The notes: a model not told the origin generated them from the sequence alone. Positions 9,224 to 20,149 are shown, counted from the stretch's first letter. The stretch: 64,000 nt of DNA from Candidatus Saccharibacteria bacterium CG_4_10_14_0_2_um_filter_52_9 (GCA_903970515.1 CAJCJA010000034.1:95554-159553); one strand, 5' to 3'. Numbers and translations: made by a program.

Positions 9224-10836
9224 GTCGTCGAGACTTCGAGTTGGCGCTCGGGCCAGGACCATTGGGTCCAACGACCCATGGGCACGACGAGTGCCCCGCC
9301 GACGATGAGTAGCGCGACGGCGATGAGCAGCGGATTGGAGTGCACGAGTCCCGCGAGGAGTTGACGTCCGCCCGGTAGTCCAATAAAGGGCCCGGTGATC
9401 GACAGCGCGAGTAACCAGAAGTGTTCGCGTCCCTCATACGACGCCGCCAACAAGACGAGTCCCCACGCCAGGTACCACGGCTGCACGACGGGACCGAGTT
9501 CGACGAAGAGCAGGAGCGCCACCGCGAGTGAGCGAACCCAACCACGACGTTCGGCGTTGAGTAACAGCCAGACCGCAAAGACGGCGGCGAGCAGGAATCC
9601 GAAGAACCTTGTCACCGAGAGCACGCTCGAGAGTGCGACCGAGTGAAGTCCAATGGCGTGCGAAACATTGGTGATCGCCATACCGACGCCGGTCGCGGGC
9701 GCGGCCCAGGAGCGCACCGTGCCGTTAGTGAGCAAATTCTTCACCCACCCGAAACCGAATCCCGCGAGCCACGTCCAAAAGCCCAGCGTGATCGCCGTGA
9801 CCACGACCGCAATGCCAACGGGTTTCATGCGTTCTCGCACGCTCGCTCGAGGTCCGAGCCACGTCCAGGCGACGAAGGCGAGACCGAGTGCCGCGGGTGC
9901 CTTGATGGCGCTCGCGCACGCACAGAAGAACAGCGCCCACACCGGATGTCGTTTGACGGCGAGTGCAATGCCCACGACCAAGAAGCCAGTCATGATCGCG
10001 TCGTTGTGGGCGCCACCGATGAGCGTGAGCAACACGAGTGGATTCATCGCGCTCAGCACGAACGCCTCGCCGGGGTCACGATTGATGCCGCGCGTGAGGA
10101 TCACGACGCCGTAGCCAATCATCGCGACGGCCGCGACCTCGAGGATTCGAAGTCCGACGACGGTCGCGAGTTGGTGATGTCGCGTGATCTTGTCAATCGT
10201 GCCGTCAAGGAAGAGAAAGAACGGACCATACGGAGCGGGCGCGTTACCCCAGAGCGGATCAACCGGATTGACGTAGGGACTCGATCCGAGCGAGAACGGG
10301 CCCAGCACGTAGGGATTCAGGTGGTAGCTCGTCATCTCACCTTGGGCCGCGTAACTGAAGACGTCGCGCGAGAACATGGGCGGCGCGATGATCATGGGCG
10401 TCGCCCAGAGGACCAACATCCACCACAGTGACTTGATCGTGGCGCCGGGATGCAACTTCATCACCTCGGCGAGTCGCAACCACACGCGCATCAACAACAA
10501 GAGACCGGCGTAGACGAGCACGATCGACAACAAGAACTTGGTCTCACTGGTCACCCCGACCGGACTCGACGACGGCTCGCCGAAGAACCACGTCGCGGGA
10601 TAGTTGTATTTGAAGGGCGAATTCGTGAACGAACCACCGGCCAGGATCATCACCATGGCGACGAAACCGAGGAGTGCGGGTTGCCACAGGAAGGACCAGC
10701 CCTCGAAGGGTCCAGGGCTGAAACGCCCGAGCGGGGTGTAGCGGCGCTCGAGGATCTGGACGCCGGTTTCGAAACGCTCGGCGAGCCGCTCGTAGACGCG
10801 ACGAATAGCGCTTCCCCACGAGATCACTCGACCCAC
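9220..10836 (-). CDS. MptB-like polyprenol-phosphomannose-dependent alpha-1,6-mannosyltransferase
   Basis: A 538-residue polytopic membrane protein with about a dozen hydrophobic helices, resembling actinobacterial MptB, a GT-C fold enzyme that takes mannose from polyprenyl-phosphomannose to build the alpha-1,6-mannan core of lipomannan or lipoglycan outside the membrane. Family-like motifs include FSRDVFSYAAQGEM followed by HLNPYVLGP (about 155-180), the loop region expected to hold the acidic catalytic residue, and AMNPLVLLTLIGGAHNDAIM. GTG start at 10836 after GGAGAGGAG. It suggests an actinobacterial lipoglycan even though this lineage is not mycolate-bearing. Exact linkage specificity is inferred only. 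Confidence 0.8.
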   Translation of the reverse strand: MGRVISWGSAIRRVYERLAERFETGVQILERRYTPLGRFSPGPFEGWSFLWQPALLGFVAMVMILAGGSFTNSPFKYNYPATWFFGEPSSSPVGVTSETKFLLSIVLVYAGLLLLMRVWLRLAEVMKLHPGATIKSLWWMLVLWATPMIIAPPMFSRDVFSYAAQGEMTSYHLNPYVLGPFSLGSSPYVNPVDPLWGNAPAPYGPFFLFLDGTIDKITRHHQLATVVGLRILEVAAVAMIGYGVVILTRGINRDPGEAFVLSAMNPLVLLTLIGGAHNDAIMTGFLVVGIALAVKRHPVWALFFCACASAIKAPAALGLAFVAWTWLGPRASVRERMKPVGIAVVVTAITLGFWTWLAGFGFGWVKNLLTNGTVRSWAAPATGVGMAITNVSHAIGLHSVALSSVLSVTRFFGFLLAAVFAVWLLLNAERRGWVRSLAVALLLFVELGPVVQPWYLAWGLVLLAASYEGREHFWLLALSITGPFIGLPGGRQLLAGLVHSNPLLIAVALLIVGGALVVPMGRWTQWSWPERQLEVSTT

Positions 10837-10918
10837 GCCACTCCTCTCCTACGAGTGCCACCGTACTCCGCACGTCCAAATTGAGACGTGGCCAATCCAG
10901 CACGCGCTGAATTGACCA

Positions 10919-11003
10919 TGGTGGGCCGGGAGGGATTTGAACCCCCGTAGGCAAAGCCGTCTGGTTTACAGCCAGATCCCATTGGCCGCTCGGGCACCGA
11001 CCC
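10919..11003 (-). tRNA. tRNA-Tyr (GTA anticodon)
   Basis: Class II tRNA with a long variable arm, anticodon GTA, acceptor GGGTCGG/CCGGCCC, discriminator A. The CCA end (10919-10921) is encoded, unlike the tRNAs near 8.1-8.6 kb. It stands alone between the mannosyltransferase gene and yajQ. Confidence 0.95.
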
Positions 11004-11065
11004 GTGCAGAATCCTACTTCGCTGTTCGCACCCACTTCCAATGGTCGAACATCTACGATGCGACC

Positions 11066-11554
11066 ATGCCAAGTTTTGACGTCGTCTCCGAACTCGACCA
11101 ACAAGAGGTCCGCAATGCCGTCGATCAAGCGAATCGCGAAGCGTCGACGCGCTTTGACTTCAAGAACACCAACGCGACCATCGAACTGAAGGAAAAGGAG
11201 TTGACGCTCTCCGCGTCTACCGAGGACCGACTTCGAGCGCTCTACCAATTGCTCGAGGAGAAACTTGTCAAGCGCTCCGTGTCACTCAAGTCACTCGAGC
11301 CCGGAAAGCTGGAAGAGGCGAGCCACGGTGCCGCGCGTCAGAAGGTGTCGCTGAAGGCGGGCATCTCCCAGGACGTCGGCAAACAGATCAACAAGCTCGT
11401 CAAGGAGATGGGCATCAAGAATCTCAGTTCCTCGATCCAGGGCGACCAGGTTCGTGTCACCGGTAAACAACGCGACGACCTCCAACAAGCAATCGCGTCG
11501 CTCAAGCAGGCCGATCTCTCGGTCCCGCTGCAGTTCACGAATTTTCGCGACTAA
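11066..11554 (+). CDS. YajQ family cyclic-di-GMP/nucleic-acid-binding protein
   Basis: A 162-residue member of the YajQ family (two ferredoxin-like domains). Family members bind RNA and, in Xanthomonas, cyclic-di-GMP as transcriptional co-regulators; the role in actinobacteria is unknown. Diagnostic stretches are MPSFDVVSELDQQEVRNAVD, the STRFDFKNTNATIEL segment and the C-terminal PLQFTNFRD. The ATG lies six bases after TACGAT (11054-11059) with no Shine-Dalgarno sequence, so the transcript looks leaderless. The stop overlaps the gtrA stop by four bases. Confidence 0.93.
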   Translation: MPSFDVVSELDQQEVRNAVDQANREASTRFDFKNTNATIELKEKELTLSASTEDRLRALYQLLEEKLVKRSVSLKSLEPGKLEEASHGAARQKVSLKAGISQDVGKQINKLVKEMGIKNLSSSIQGDQVRVTGKQRDDLQQAIASLKQADLSVPLQFTNFRD

Positions 11555-12057
11555 CTGGCGCGACGCTCCTCGGATTCGAGATGCACGTCAATGTCGTGCA
11601 ACTTGTCGGTGTGGAAGATCTTGTTGAAGACCAACATCTTCAGCACCCAGAAGATCGCGAAACTCAACACGTTGAACCCGCCGACCAGGATCGTGTTGTA
11701 AATATGGTGCCAGTGATGAGTGTGCACGAGATGCTTCGCCCAGGTGGCGCCGAGCAACGAAAAGGCGATACCGAGGAACGCCATGCCCCAATAGGGCACG
11801 ACTTCGTTACGGAAGTGGCTCTTGCCGCGCTTGCCCCACGCCCACGCCCGATTCAAGTAGTACGAAGGAATGATGGCGATGACGTTGCCGAACAACGTCG
11901 CTTCGATGATCCCCGGAATGATCTTGAAGCCGTAAGTGATGAGAATCGCCGCCAACGAGACGCCCGTCGTGATGACCGAACTGAGCGTGTAGCGAATGAG
12001 TTTCTTTCCCTCGTGTGACTTTGACCACGCGATGAGCTCACTCATTGTTTTTGGCAC
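11551..12057 (-). CDS. GtrA-like membrane protein
   Basis: A 168-residue protein with four predicted membrane helices, of the GtrA family thought to help flip or transfer polyprenyl-linked sugars in cell-surface polysaccharide synthesis. Family-typical features are RYTLSSVITTGVSLAAILIT in helix 1 and GNVIAIIPSYYLNRAWAWGK (about 59-78) between helices 2 and 3. I choose the GTG at 12057, which lies seven bases after TAGGGT (12065-12070), a leaderless arrangement; an ATG four codons later is the alternative. It is divergent from tesB, with a palindrome between their promoters. Confidence 0.85.
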   Translation of the reverse strand: MPKTMSELIAWSKSHEGKKLIRYTLSSVITTGVSLAAILITYGFKIIPGIIEATLFGNVIAIIPSYYLNRAWAWGKRGKSHFRNEVVPYWGMAFLGIAFSLLGATWAKHLVHTHHWHHIYNTILVGGFNVLSFAIFWVLKMLVFNKIFHTDKLHDIDVHLESEERRAS

Positions 12058-12077
12058 GCCCTGAACCCTACTTCGCA

Positions 12078-12096
12078 CCTCGAGAGCCTCTCGAGG
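12078..12096. promoter_or_regulatory. Perfect 19-bp palindrome between divergent gtrA and tesB promoters
   Basis: CCTCGAGAG-C-CTCTCGAGG, nine-base arms around one central C. It sits seven bases from the gtrA -10-like hexamer (12065-12070, minus strand) and five bases from the tesB -10-like hexamer CACAAT (12102-12107). That position covers the upstream promoter elements of both genes and is typical of a dimeric repressor operator. Confidence 0.6.
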
Positions 12097-12113
12097 GATG
12101 ACACAATGTAGGG

Positions 12114-12977
12114 ATGTCCGAATCTCTAGATTTCCTTGTAACTCTTCTCGACCTCGAGGCAATCGAGATCAACACCTTTCGAGGTAAGCACCCCAAGGAA
12201 GAACGCCAACGGACCTTCGGTGGTCAGGTCGCGGCCCAAGCGCTGATGGCGGCGGGGCGCACCGTGCAAACGGGCAGGGTCCACTCCCTGCATTCGTATT
12301 TCCTTCGCCCCGGCGACACCAAGTTCCCGATCCTCTACGAGGTTGACCGCATCCGCGACGGGAAGAGCTTCACGACGCGTCGCGTCGTCGCGATCCAGCA
12401 CGGACGCGCCATCTACAACTTGCAAGCGAGCTTTCACACCGACGAGGTGAGCTTCGAGCACCAGATCGAGATGCCGATCGTCCCGGGGCCAGAAACGCTT
12501 CAACCTCTCTACGAGCGTGTGCAGAGCGAGTTTGGAGAAGTGGATGACTGGTTCAAGCGTCCGCACCCGATTGATCAGCGTTTCGTTGGAGAACTGCCCT
12601 GGAGTCCGACGCGACGCCAAGAAGAACACCACCGAATTTGGATCAAGGCTGACGGGACGTTGCCTGACGATCCTCTCCTGCACGCGTGCGTCGTCACGTA
12701 CGCGAGCGACATGAGTCTCTTTGACGCAATCCTCGCACCTCATTCCGTCAAGTGGGACGACGGAACCTTCATGGGCGCGAGCCTCGACCACTGCATGTGG
12801 TTCCACCGAGATTTACGCGCTGACGAGTGGATGCTCTACGACACCGACTCACCCATCGCGCACGGCGGTAGAGGACTCGCACGAGGATTCCTCTTCGGCC
12901 AAGATGGTCTCCTCAAGGTCTCGATGGTCCAAGAAGGTCTCACTCGCGTCACGCGTCCCGCCCACGCGAGTACGTGA
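12114..12977 (+). CDS. tesB: Acyl-CoA thioesterase II (TesB family)
   Basis: Hydrolyses acyl-CoA to free acid and CoA, helping recycle CoA during fatty-acid turnover. The 287 residues form the usual double hotdog. Visible motifs are RTFGGQVAAQALMAAGRTV and LHSYFLRPGDTKFPILYEVD in the first half, and YASDMSL (near residue 200, containing the family's catalytic Asp), SLDHCMWFHR and a late GLLKVSMVQEGLTR with the Gln of the active site. The ATG lies six bases after CACAAT without a ribosome binding site. It shares its promoter region with gtrA and is followed by the DinB gene 10 bases later, probably cotranscribed. Confidence 0.92.
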   Translation: MSESLDFLVTLLDLEAIEINTFRGKHPKEERQRTFGGQVAAQALMAAGRTVQTGRVHSLHSYFLRPGDTKFPILYEVDRIRDGKSFTTRRVVAIQHGRAIYNLQASFHTDEVSFEHQIEMPIVPGPETLQPLYERVQSEFGEVDDWFKRPHPIDQRFVGELPWSPTRRQEEHHRIWIKADGTLPDDPLLHACVVTYASDMSLFDAILAPHSVKWDDGTFMGASLDHCMWFHRDLRADEWMLYDTDSPIAHGGRGLARGFLFGQDGLLKVSMVQEGLTRVTRPAHAST

Positions 12978-12987
12978 AAGGAGAGAC

Positions 12988-13452
12988 ATGAGCATTGACG
13001 ATCTCGCTTCGGCCTACGAAGCATCCACCAATGACTTCCTCGCCGCCGTCGCGAGCATCAGCGACGAGCAGCTTGACCGGCACGCGCCCGAAGGTTGGAG
13101 TCCTCGCCAAGTGGTACATCACATGGCGGACTCCGAAGCACAGTCCTACGCTCGCCTACGACGACTGGTCGCCGAAGCGCCAGACACCCTCATCCAGGGT
13201 TACGACGAAGCGCTCTGGGCGGACAACGACACGCTCGGCTATCGCGAACTCCCGATCCAACACTCCCTCGCCGTGGTCGTCGCGGTGCGCACCGCGTCGC
13301 TCGACATCCTTCGCCGATTGCAACCCGAGGACCTTGCGCGCACGGGCACGCACAGTGAGTCGGGACCGTATTCAATTCAGTCGTGGGTCGACATCTACAC
13401 CGCGCACGCGCGTGACCACGCGACCCAATTGCTCGAAGCGGCGGCGAGTTAA
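12988..13452 (+). CDS. DinB/YfiT-like metal-dependent four-helix protein
   Basis: A 154-residue DinB-superfamily protein. Members are four-helix bundles binding a divalent metal through His residues; several are thiol (bacillithiol or mycothiol) transferases or maleylpyruvate isomerases, but most are uncharacterised. Candidate ligands are the His of VVHHMADSE (about 48-49) and the two in YTAHARDHATQL (about 139-143), in the expected spacing. AAAGGAGAG precedes the ATG by a few bases. It follows tesB closely and its TAA overlaps the gltA stop codon by four bases. Confidence 0.8.
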   Translation: MSIDDLASAYEASTNDFLAAVASISDEQLDRHAPEGWSPRQVVHHMADSEAQSYARLRRLVAEAPDTLIQGYDEALWADNDTLGYRELPIQHSLAVVVAVRTASLDILRRLQPEDLARTGTHSESGPYSIQSWVDIYTAHARDHATQLLEAAAS

Positions 13453-14720
13453 CTGCGCTGCGCCATGGGCACGTAGTCGCGCACCTCGGGACCGATGTAG
13501 AGCTGACGCGGTCGAGCGATTTTCATGTCCTGGGCGAGGAGTTCTTGGAAGTGCGCGAGCCAGCCGGGCGTACGTCCAATCGCGAAGAGCACCGTGAACA
13601 TCTCGAGGGGAAAGCCCATTGCTTGGTAGATCAATCCCGAATAGAAGTCAACGTTCGGGTAGAGCTTTCGTGAGATGAAGTAGTCATCCTTCAAGGCAAT
13701 CTCTTCGAGCTTGAGGGCAATGTCCAGGAGCGGGTTCTTACCCGTCACCTTGAAGACGTCGTCGGCGATCCTCTTGATGATCGTCGCTCTCGGGTCGAAG
13801 TTCTTGTAGACGCGGTGACCGAATCCCTCGAGCATGACCTTGCCGGCCTTGACGGTCTCGATGAACGCGGGGATGTTCTCGATGCTGCCGATCTTGCCGA
13901 GCTGCTTGAGGACCGCTTCGTTCGCCCCGCCGTGTCGCGGACCATACAGCGCGGCGGTCGCGGCCGCGGTCGCGACGTAGGGGTCGCCGTGCGACGAACC
14001 CACGACGCGCATCGCCGTGGTGCCACAGTTCTGCTCGTGGTCGGCGTGCAGAATGAACAGCACGTCGAGGGCTCGAGCCAAGATCGGGTCGGGCTCGTAG
14101 CGAGGTTCGGCGACCTTCCACATCATCGAGAGGAAGTTCTGCGTGTAGCCCAAGGAATTGTCAGGGTAGACGAAGGGCATGCCCACCGAGAATCGGTGCG
14201 CCGCGGCGGCGAGCGTCGGCATCTTCGCAATGAGGCGCACGACCTGCTTGTGCAAAATCTCGGGGTCGTCGAGGATCTTGGCATCCTTGTAATACGTCGA
14301 CAGCGCCGCGATCGCCGAGACCAGCATGCCCATAGGGTGCGCGTCGTAGTTAAAACCCTCGAGGAATCGTTTGCGAACGTTCTCGTGAATATACGTGTGG
14401 TACGTAATCTCGCGTTCCCATTCGGCGGCCTGAGCCGCATTGGGCAATTGGCCGTGATTGAGCAAGTACGCGACCTCAATGAAGGTCGACTTCTCCGCCA
14501 ACTGTTCAATGGGATAGCCGCCGTAGCGCAGGATCCCGGCGTCACCATCGAGATAGGTGATCGCCGACTCACACGCCGCCGTCGCCATAAACCCCGGGTC
14601 GTAGAACCAGATGCCCGGCACGACTTGGGAGAACTCCTTCGCGGCGATACCACCGTTTTTGATCGGAATTTCTCGAGTTTCACCTGTGCGGTTGTCGGTC
14701 ACGGTAATGGACTCGGTCAC
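13449..14720 (-). CDS. gltA: Citrate synthase (type II GltA)
   Basis: Condenses oxaloacetate and acetyl-CoA to citrate, entering the TCA cycle. About 423 residues, the size of the hexameric, often NADH-regulated bacterial type. Signature residues are the two active-site His regions HADHEQNCGTTAMRVVGSSH and GPRHGGANEAVLKQL, and GFGHRVYKNFDPRA with the catalytic downstream Asp. I favour a GTG at 14720, after GAGGAACA, giving MTESITVTDNRTGE; an ATG at 14753 would add 11 residues rich in Lys and Pro. A TACGAT hexamer lies a short distance upstream. Next to an ethylmalonyl-CoA cluster, acetyl-CoA partitioning is a shared theme. Confidence 0.95.
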   Translation of the reverse strand: MTESITVTDNRTGETREIPIKNGGIAAKEFSQVVPGIWFYDPGFMATAACESAITYLDGDAGILRYGGYPIEQLAEKSTFIEVAYLLNHGQLPNAAQAAEWEREITYHTYIHENVRKRFLEGFNYDAHPMGMLVSAIAALSTYYKDAKILDDPEILHKQVVRLIAKMPTLAAAAHRFSVGMPFVYPDNSLGYTQNFLSMMWKVAEPRYEPDPILARALDVLFILHADHEQNCGTTAMRVVGSSHGDPYVATAAATAALYGPRHGGANEAVLKQLGKIGSIENIPAFIETVKAGKVMLEGFGHRVYKNFDPRATIIKRIADDVFKVTGKNPLLDIALKLEEIALKDDYFISRKLYPNVDFYSGLIYQAMGFPLEMFTVLFAIGRTPGWLAHFQELLAQDMKIARPRQLYIGPEVRDYVPMAQRS

Positions 14721-14783
14721 TGTTCCTCGATTCTTTTTTGGGGGCGAGCCCATCGTAGGCGAACTGCCCGGTAAGCCTGCAAA

Positions 14784-15791
14784 CTAGGAGTTCCCGGAGG
14801 GCGACACGATGACCAGATAGTGACGAGCGATCGACAGGCTCGCGTCGTTGGGAGTTCCCGTCACGCGGATATCCAAGGTCGCGCGTTCACCCGCCGTAGT
14901 GACCAAAAGTTTTGGCACGAAGGCGTACGAACCGAGTGGGCGAAGCGTCGCGACCATTGTTTGGGTCTGGACCGCCCGGGCACCGTTGGTTTGTCGGAAC
15001 GAGTAGGTCATCGTGATCGGTTGGAGGACGTAATCCAAATTGGTCACGGTCACCCCCAATCGGATCTCTCTCGCCGGGGGAAAGAGCAACTCGCCCGTCG
15101 GCGCCGGTAGCGAGGCCGGACTCACCAAGACTGCCGAGATGCTGATCGATCTCGTGATCGCCAAGGTGCTCGAGTGTTCGAGGGCGTCAAGGACACTTCC
15201 CAAGTCGAGTACGCCTACGACATCACTGGTCGCGGGCAGCGTCACGCGACCCGGCTCTTTGACGAGCGACCATCGCGCGACGTTCCACGTCGTATTCGTC
15301 GACACCAACGACGCTTGGGCATCCGTGGTGGACAGGCCCACCTCAAGTGGCGTCGACGCCGTCCAAGGCAGCGCCAAGGCGATCGCGACGTGCGTCAACA
15401 GCGTCTGAAAATCATCAACTCGCTGCGTGGTAATTGTCGCGAGGGTGACGTTCACGTGGTGGGCGAGTACGGGTGACGACAAGTCGTGGGCTTGATCAAG
15501 CCACCCGAGAAGTTCTCCGTCGAACTGCGTGAGTCGAGCACCAAAATCAACCCGTGACAGACCCGTGCCGTTCGTCAAGAGATAGTTCAAGCGCTCGTCG
15601 AATTGGTTCTCTTGAGTGATGAGGACCTTCGCCAAGGCGGCGAAGCTCTTGTTCTCGCTGCGGCGCGGACTACTCGATTGGTGAGCGGAGCGATTGATGT
15701 CGCGAGCGAACACTACGGCAAGGAGCACGACGATCACGATGATGCTCACCAGCACGCTGCGGCGACGGCGTTGTGCGCGAGTGGTGGCCAC
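14784..15791 (-). CDS. Hypothetical membrane-anchored extracytoplasmic protein
   Basis: Unrecognised family. The 335 residues begin with a basic segment (TTRAQRRRRS) and one membrane helix (VLVSIIVIVVLLAVVFA, about 13-29), so the rest should lie outside the membrane. After a Ser/Arg-rich linker comes a mixed region and, from about residue 225, a beta-rich Ile/Val/Thr domain with an Ig-like alternation (REIRLGVTVTNLDYVLQPIT). No cysteines are apparent. The start is a GTG at 15791, eight bases after a TAAGTT hexamer. It lies between rmuC and gltA on the same strand. Confidence 0.75.
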   Translation of the reverse strand: MATTRAQRRRRSVLVSIIVIVVLLAVVFARDINRSAHQSSSPRRSENKSFAALAKVLITQENQFDERLNYLLTNGTGLSRVDFGARLTQFDGELLGWLDQAHDLSSPVLAHHVNVTLATITTQRVDDFQTLLTHVAIALALPWTASTPLEVGLSTTDAQASLVSTNTTWNVARWSLVKEPGRVTLPATSDVVGVLDLGSVLDALEHSSTLAITRSISISAVLVSPASLPAPTGELLFPPAREIRLGVTVTNLDYVLQPITMTYSFRQTNGARAVQTQTMVATLRPLGSYAFVPKLLVTTAGERATLDIRVTGTPNDASLSIARHYLVIVSPSGNS

Positions 15792-15839
15792 GAGGTAAGA
15801 ACTTACTCAAGGGGTCCGCGACGCGACGTCGACGTCGTC

Positions 15840-17156
15840 TCAGTCCTCGTCGTCAAACTCCTCGAGATCGATGATGTCCGACGCACCCTCGAGCACAAAG
15901 CTCTGCGAATCGAGTCCCCACTTCGCTTCGTTGAGCGCGACGGGTGCGTCACTTTCCACGTCGAGCTCGGGGAGGGCCTTCACACGTTGTGCCCCACCCA
16001 GTCGTCGGATAGCGCGCGCGGACACGACGAGTCGTGATTCCACCGACTTGACCATTTGGTTGTAGTTGTCGACGGTCGAGTTGAGCGATTTTCCCATCCT
16101 CGCGATGGGTTCGGCGACCAACCTGATCTGATTGGCGATCTTCTCGGCGACGTCCAAGATTTCCTTGGCGTTAAGTTGCGCTTCGTGCTGGCGAAGCACC
16201 ATCGCGACCGACCACAGTAATGACAGAAGGTTCGTGGGGCCCACCACCAACACTCGCTGCTTCATCGCGTATTCGTGCAACGTCGGATCGGCGTCAAACG
16301 CAATGGTGATCGCCGCGTCGCTCGGCACGAAGCACACCGTGAATTCCGGGGTCTGATCCATCAATTCCCAGTACGACTTGTCCTTGAGGACCTTCACGTG
16401 GCCTCGAAGTTTCTTTGAGAACTCTTCGTAGTGCGACTTTCGCTCCTCATCGTTCTCGGCGGCGAGACCCTTTTCGAAGTCGTCGAAGGGGAACTTCGCG
16501 TCGATCGCCACGCGGGCCCCGTTGGGCATTCGAACCACGCAGTCGGGTCGTTGCAGGGACCCACCTTCGTTCACCCCCGACACTTGAAGTTCGTAGTCGA
16601 TGTCGCGGCGAAGACCCGATGCCTCCATCACATTGGTCAGTTGAATCTCACCCCATCGTCCGCGCTGGTCGCCGCGACCCAATATCTGATTGAGCTTCCT
16701 CGTCTCTTCGTGGGACCTCTGTTGGGCTTCGAGCAATTGATTCGCCTGATGCTTGACGTCTGACAACGCGCCCACGTGATCCTTGTTGAATTCCGCCAGG
16801 TTGCGCTTGTACTCGTCGAGCAAGTCCTCGAGTGGCTTGAGCGTGTGGGACAACTTGGAGTCTCTCTCCTTGGTGACCTGCTCCTGGGAATCGCTGAACT
16901 CCTGCATCGTCTGGACGAGGACCCGGTGCGAGAGGTTCTCGAACATCTCGCTCATGTGCTCACCGTTGACCCGATGCTCCTCACGTTCTCGCTCCAGCAA
17001 CTCAGACGTGCTCGCGAGCTGCGCGTCACGAACCGCGAGGTCCTGGAGAGCCTTCGCGCGAGCGTCGCGCAGATTCTGGGCGCGCTTCGCGCCCAATGCC
17101 CACGCGAGAACCAGACCGAGCACCACACCCGCTACACCACCGAGAATGCCGACCAT
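15840..17156 (-). CDS. rmuC: DNA recombination protein RmuC
   Basis: Limits rearrangements at inverted repeats; the core is related to PD-(D/E)XK nucleases. The 438 residues comprise one N-terminal membrane helix (GGVAGVVLGLVLAWALG), a long Glu/Arg-rich coiled coil (about 25-165), then the RmuC domain with GRGDQRGRWGEIQLTNVMEA, RPDCVVRMPNGARVAIDAKF (the PD...K signature of the fold) and LVVGPTNLLSLLWSVAM. A longer open frame extends upstream, but the membrane helix and the GGGGG at seven bases support the ATG at 17156. It is divergent from phoU and upstream of the 14784-15791 gene. Confidence 0.92.
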   Translation of the reverse strand: MVGILGGVAGVVLGLVLAWALGAKRAQNLRDARAKALQDLAVRDAQLASTSELLEREREEHRVNGEHMSEMFENLSHRVLVQTMQEFSDSQEQVTKERDSKLSHTLKPLEDLLDEYKRNLAEFNKDHVGALSDVKHQANQLLEAQQRSHEETRKLNQILGRGDQRGRWGEIQLTNVMEASGLRRDIDYELQVSGVNEGGSLQRPDCVVRMPNGARVAIDAKFPFDDFEKGLAAENDEERKSHYEEFSKKLRGHVKVLKDKSYWELMDQTPEFTVCFVPSDAAITIAFDADPTLHEYAMKQRVLVVGPTNLLSLLWSVAMVLRQHEAQLNAKEILDVAEKIANQIRLVAEPIARMGKSLNSTVDNYNQMVKSVESRLVVSARAIRRLGGAQRVKALPELDVESDAPVALNEAKWGLDSQSFVLEGASDIIDLEEFDDED

Positions 17157-17225
17157 CGAGGGACCCCCTTTCGTCCTGTGCCAACACCCTAGAGAAGGGC
17201 TGTCACCCGCCGGTAGCCTTGGCGC

Positions 17226-18925
<1,700 letters not shown>

Positions 18926-18931
18926 CTAGGA

Positions 18932-20149
18932 CTAGGAGGCGTCGAGCCCAAAAGCGGTGTGCAGGTAACGCACCGCGTCGCCGACCTTCTCGGCTCGTAA
19001 GACACACGAGATGCGAATCGAACTGGTCGAGATCATCTCGATATTGATGCCGTGCTCCGACAACGTCTCGAACATGAGCGCGGTGACACCGGGATTCGAC
19101 TTCATGCCGGCGCCGACTATTGACACGCGACCAATGTTGTCGTCGGTCGTCACGCTCGCGGCCCCAATCTCGGATTTCACGTGATTGCAGCACTCGCCCG
19201 CCGCCTCGAGGTCCGTCTTTGCCACCGTGAAGGAGATGTCCGTCAGACCGTTGGCGCCCGTGTTCTGCACGATCATGTCGACGTTGATGCCCCGATTCGC
19301 GAGTTCGCGGAAAAGCTTGGCGGCGATGCCGGGCTTATCGGGAACGCCACCGACGGTGACCTTCGCTTCGGATTTGTCGTCAGTCACGGCCGATACGACG
19401 GCTTCTTCCATAGTGGGATCCTCCTCCACAATCCAGGTACCTGGTTCCCAGGTGAAACTTGAGCGCACGTGCAGTGGTACGCCGTGTCGCCGAGCGAACT
19501 CGACGGAGCGAAGCATGAGGACACGTCCTCCGGTGGCCGCCATCTCCATCATCTCGTCGAAGGAGACCTTCGCGAGACGTCTGGCCTTGGCGACGACGCG
19601 CGGGTCCGCCGAAAACACGCCGGTCACGTCGGTGTAGATCTCACAGACGTCGGCCTTGAGTGCTGCCGCGAGTGCCACGGCGGTGACGTCAGAACCACCG
19701 CGACCCAGGGTCGTGATGTCCTTTTCCGTGGACACCCCTTGGAAGCCCGCCACCACGGGCACCAGACCCGAATCCAGTGCTTCGCGAATTCGATCGGGTC
19801 GCATCTCAAGAATCTTCGCGCGAGTGTGATCGGTGTCGGTGATGATGCCTGCTTGGGAACCGGTGAACGAAGCGGACTCGACACCACGTGCACCGAGCGC
19901 CATGCTCACGAGCGCCATCGAGATTCTCTCGCCCGCCGTCAGCAACATGTCGAGTTCACGCGGCGGGCGATTGGGTGACACATCGTCAGCGAGGTGAATG
20001 AGGTCGTCGGTGAACTTTCCCATCGCGGACACGACGACTACGACATCATTACCTGCTTCGCGCGTGCGTGCGACGTGATCAGCGACGGCACGAATTCGTT
20101 CAGCGTCGCCCACTGACGTTCCACCGTACTTTTGCACTATGAGTGCCAT
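18932..20149 (-). CDS. lysC: Aspartokinase
   Basis: Phosphorylates aspartate, the first step of the aspartate family pathway. About 405 residues: catalytic kinase domain opening MALIVQKYGGTSVGDAERIR, with FQGVSTEKDITTLGRGGSD, followed by two ACT domains (from about 265) that normally mediate lysine/threonine feedback. An internal translation start producing a beta subunit is known in related enzymes but I cannot confirm one. ATG 20149 lies eight bases after TAATCT (20158-20163). Forms a lysC-asd pair and is divergent from the FKBP gene. Confidence 0.95.
   Translation of the reverse strand: MALIVQKYGGTSVGDAERIRAVADHVARTREAGNDVVVVVSAMGKFTDDLIHLADDVSPNRPPRELDMLLTAGERISMALVSMALGARGVESASFTGSQAGIITDTDHTRAKILEMRPDRIREALDSGLVPVVAGFQGVSTEKDITTLGRGGSDVTAVALAAALKADVCEIYTDVTGVFSADPRVVAKARRLAKVSFDEMMEMAATGGRVLMLRSVEFARRHGVPLHVRSSFTWEPGTWIVEEDPTMEEAVVSAVTDDKSEAKVTVGGVPDKPGIAAKLFRELANRGINVDMIVQNTGANGLTDISFTVAKTDLEAAGECCNHVKSEIGAASVTTDDNIGRVSIVGAGMKSNPGVTALMFETLSEHGINIEMISTSSIRISCVLRAEKVGDAVRYLHTAFGLDAS

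Noticed and set aside
9643..10431. Plus-strand frame antisense to the mannosyltransferase
   Set aside because: Extremely Arg/Asp/His-rich, a shadow of the membrane-protein codons on the other strand.
10544..11248. Long minus-strand frame through tRNA-Tyr and into yajQ
   Set aside because: It crosses a tRNA gene and is antisense to yajQ; not a gene.
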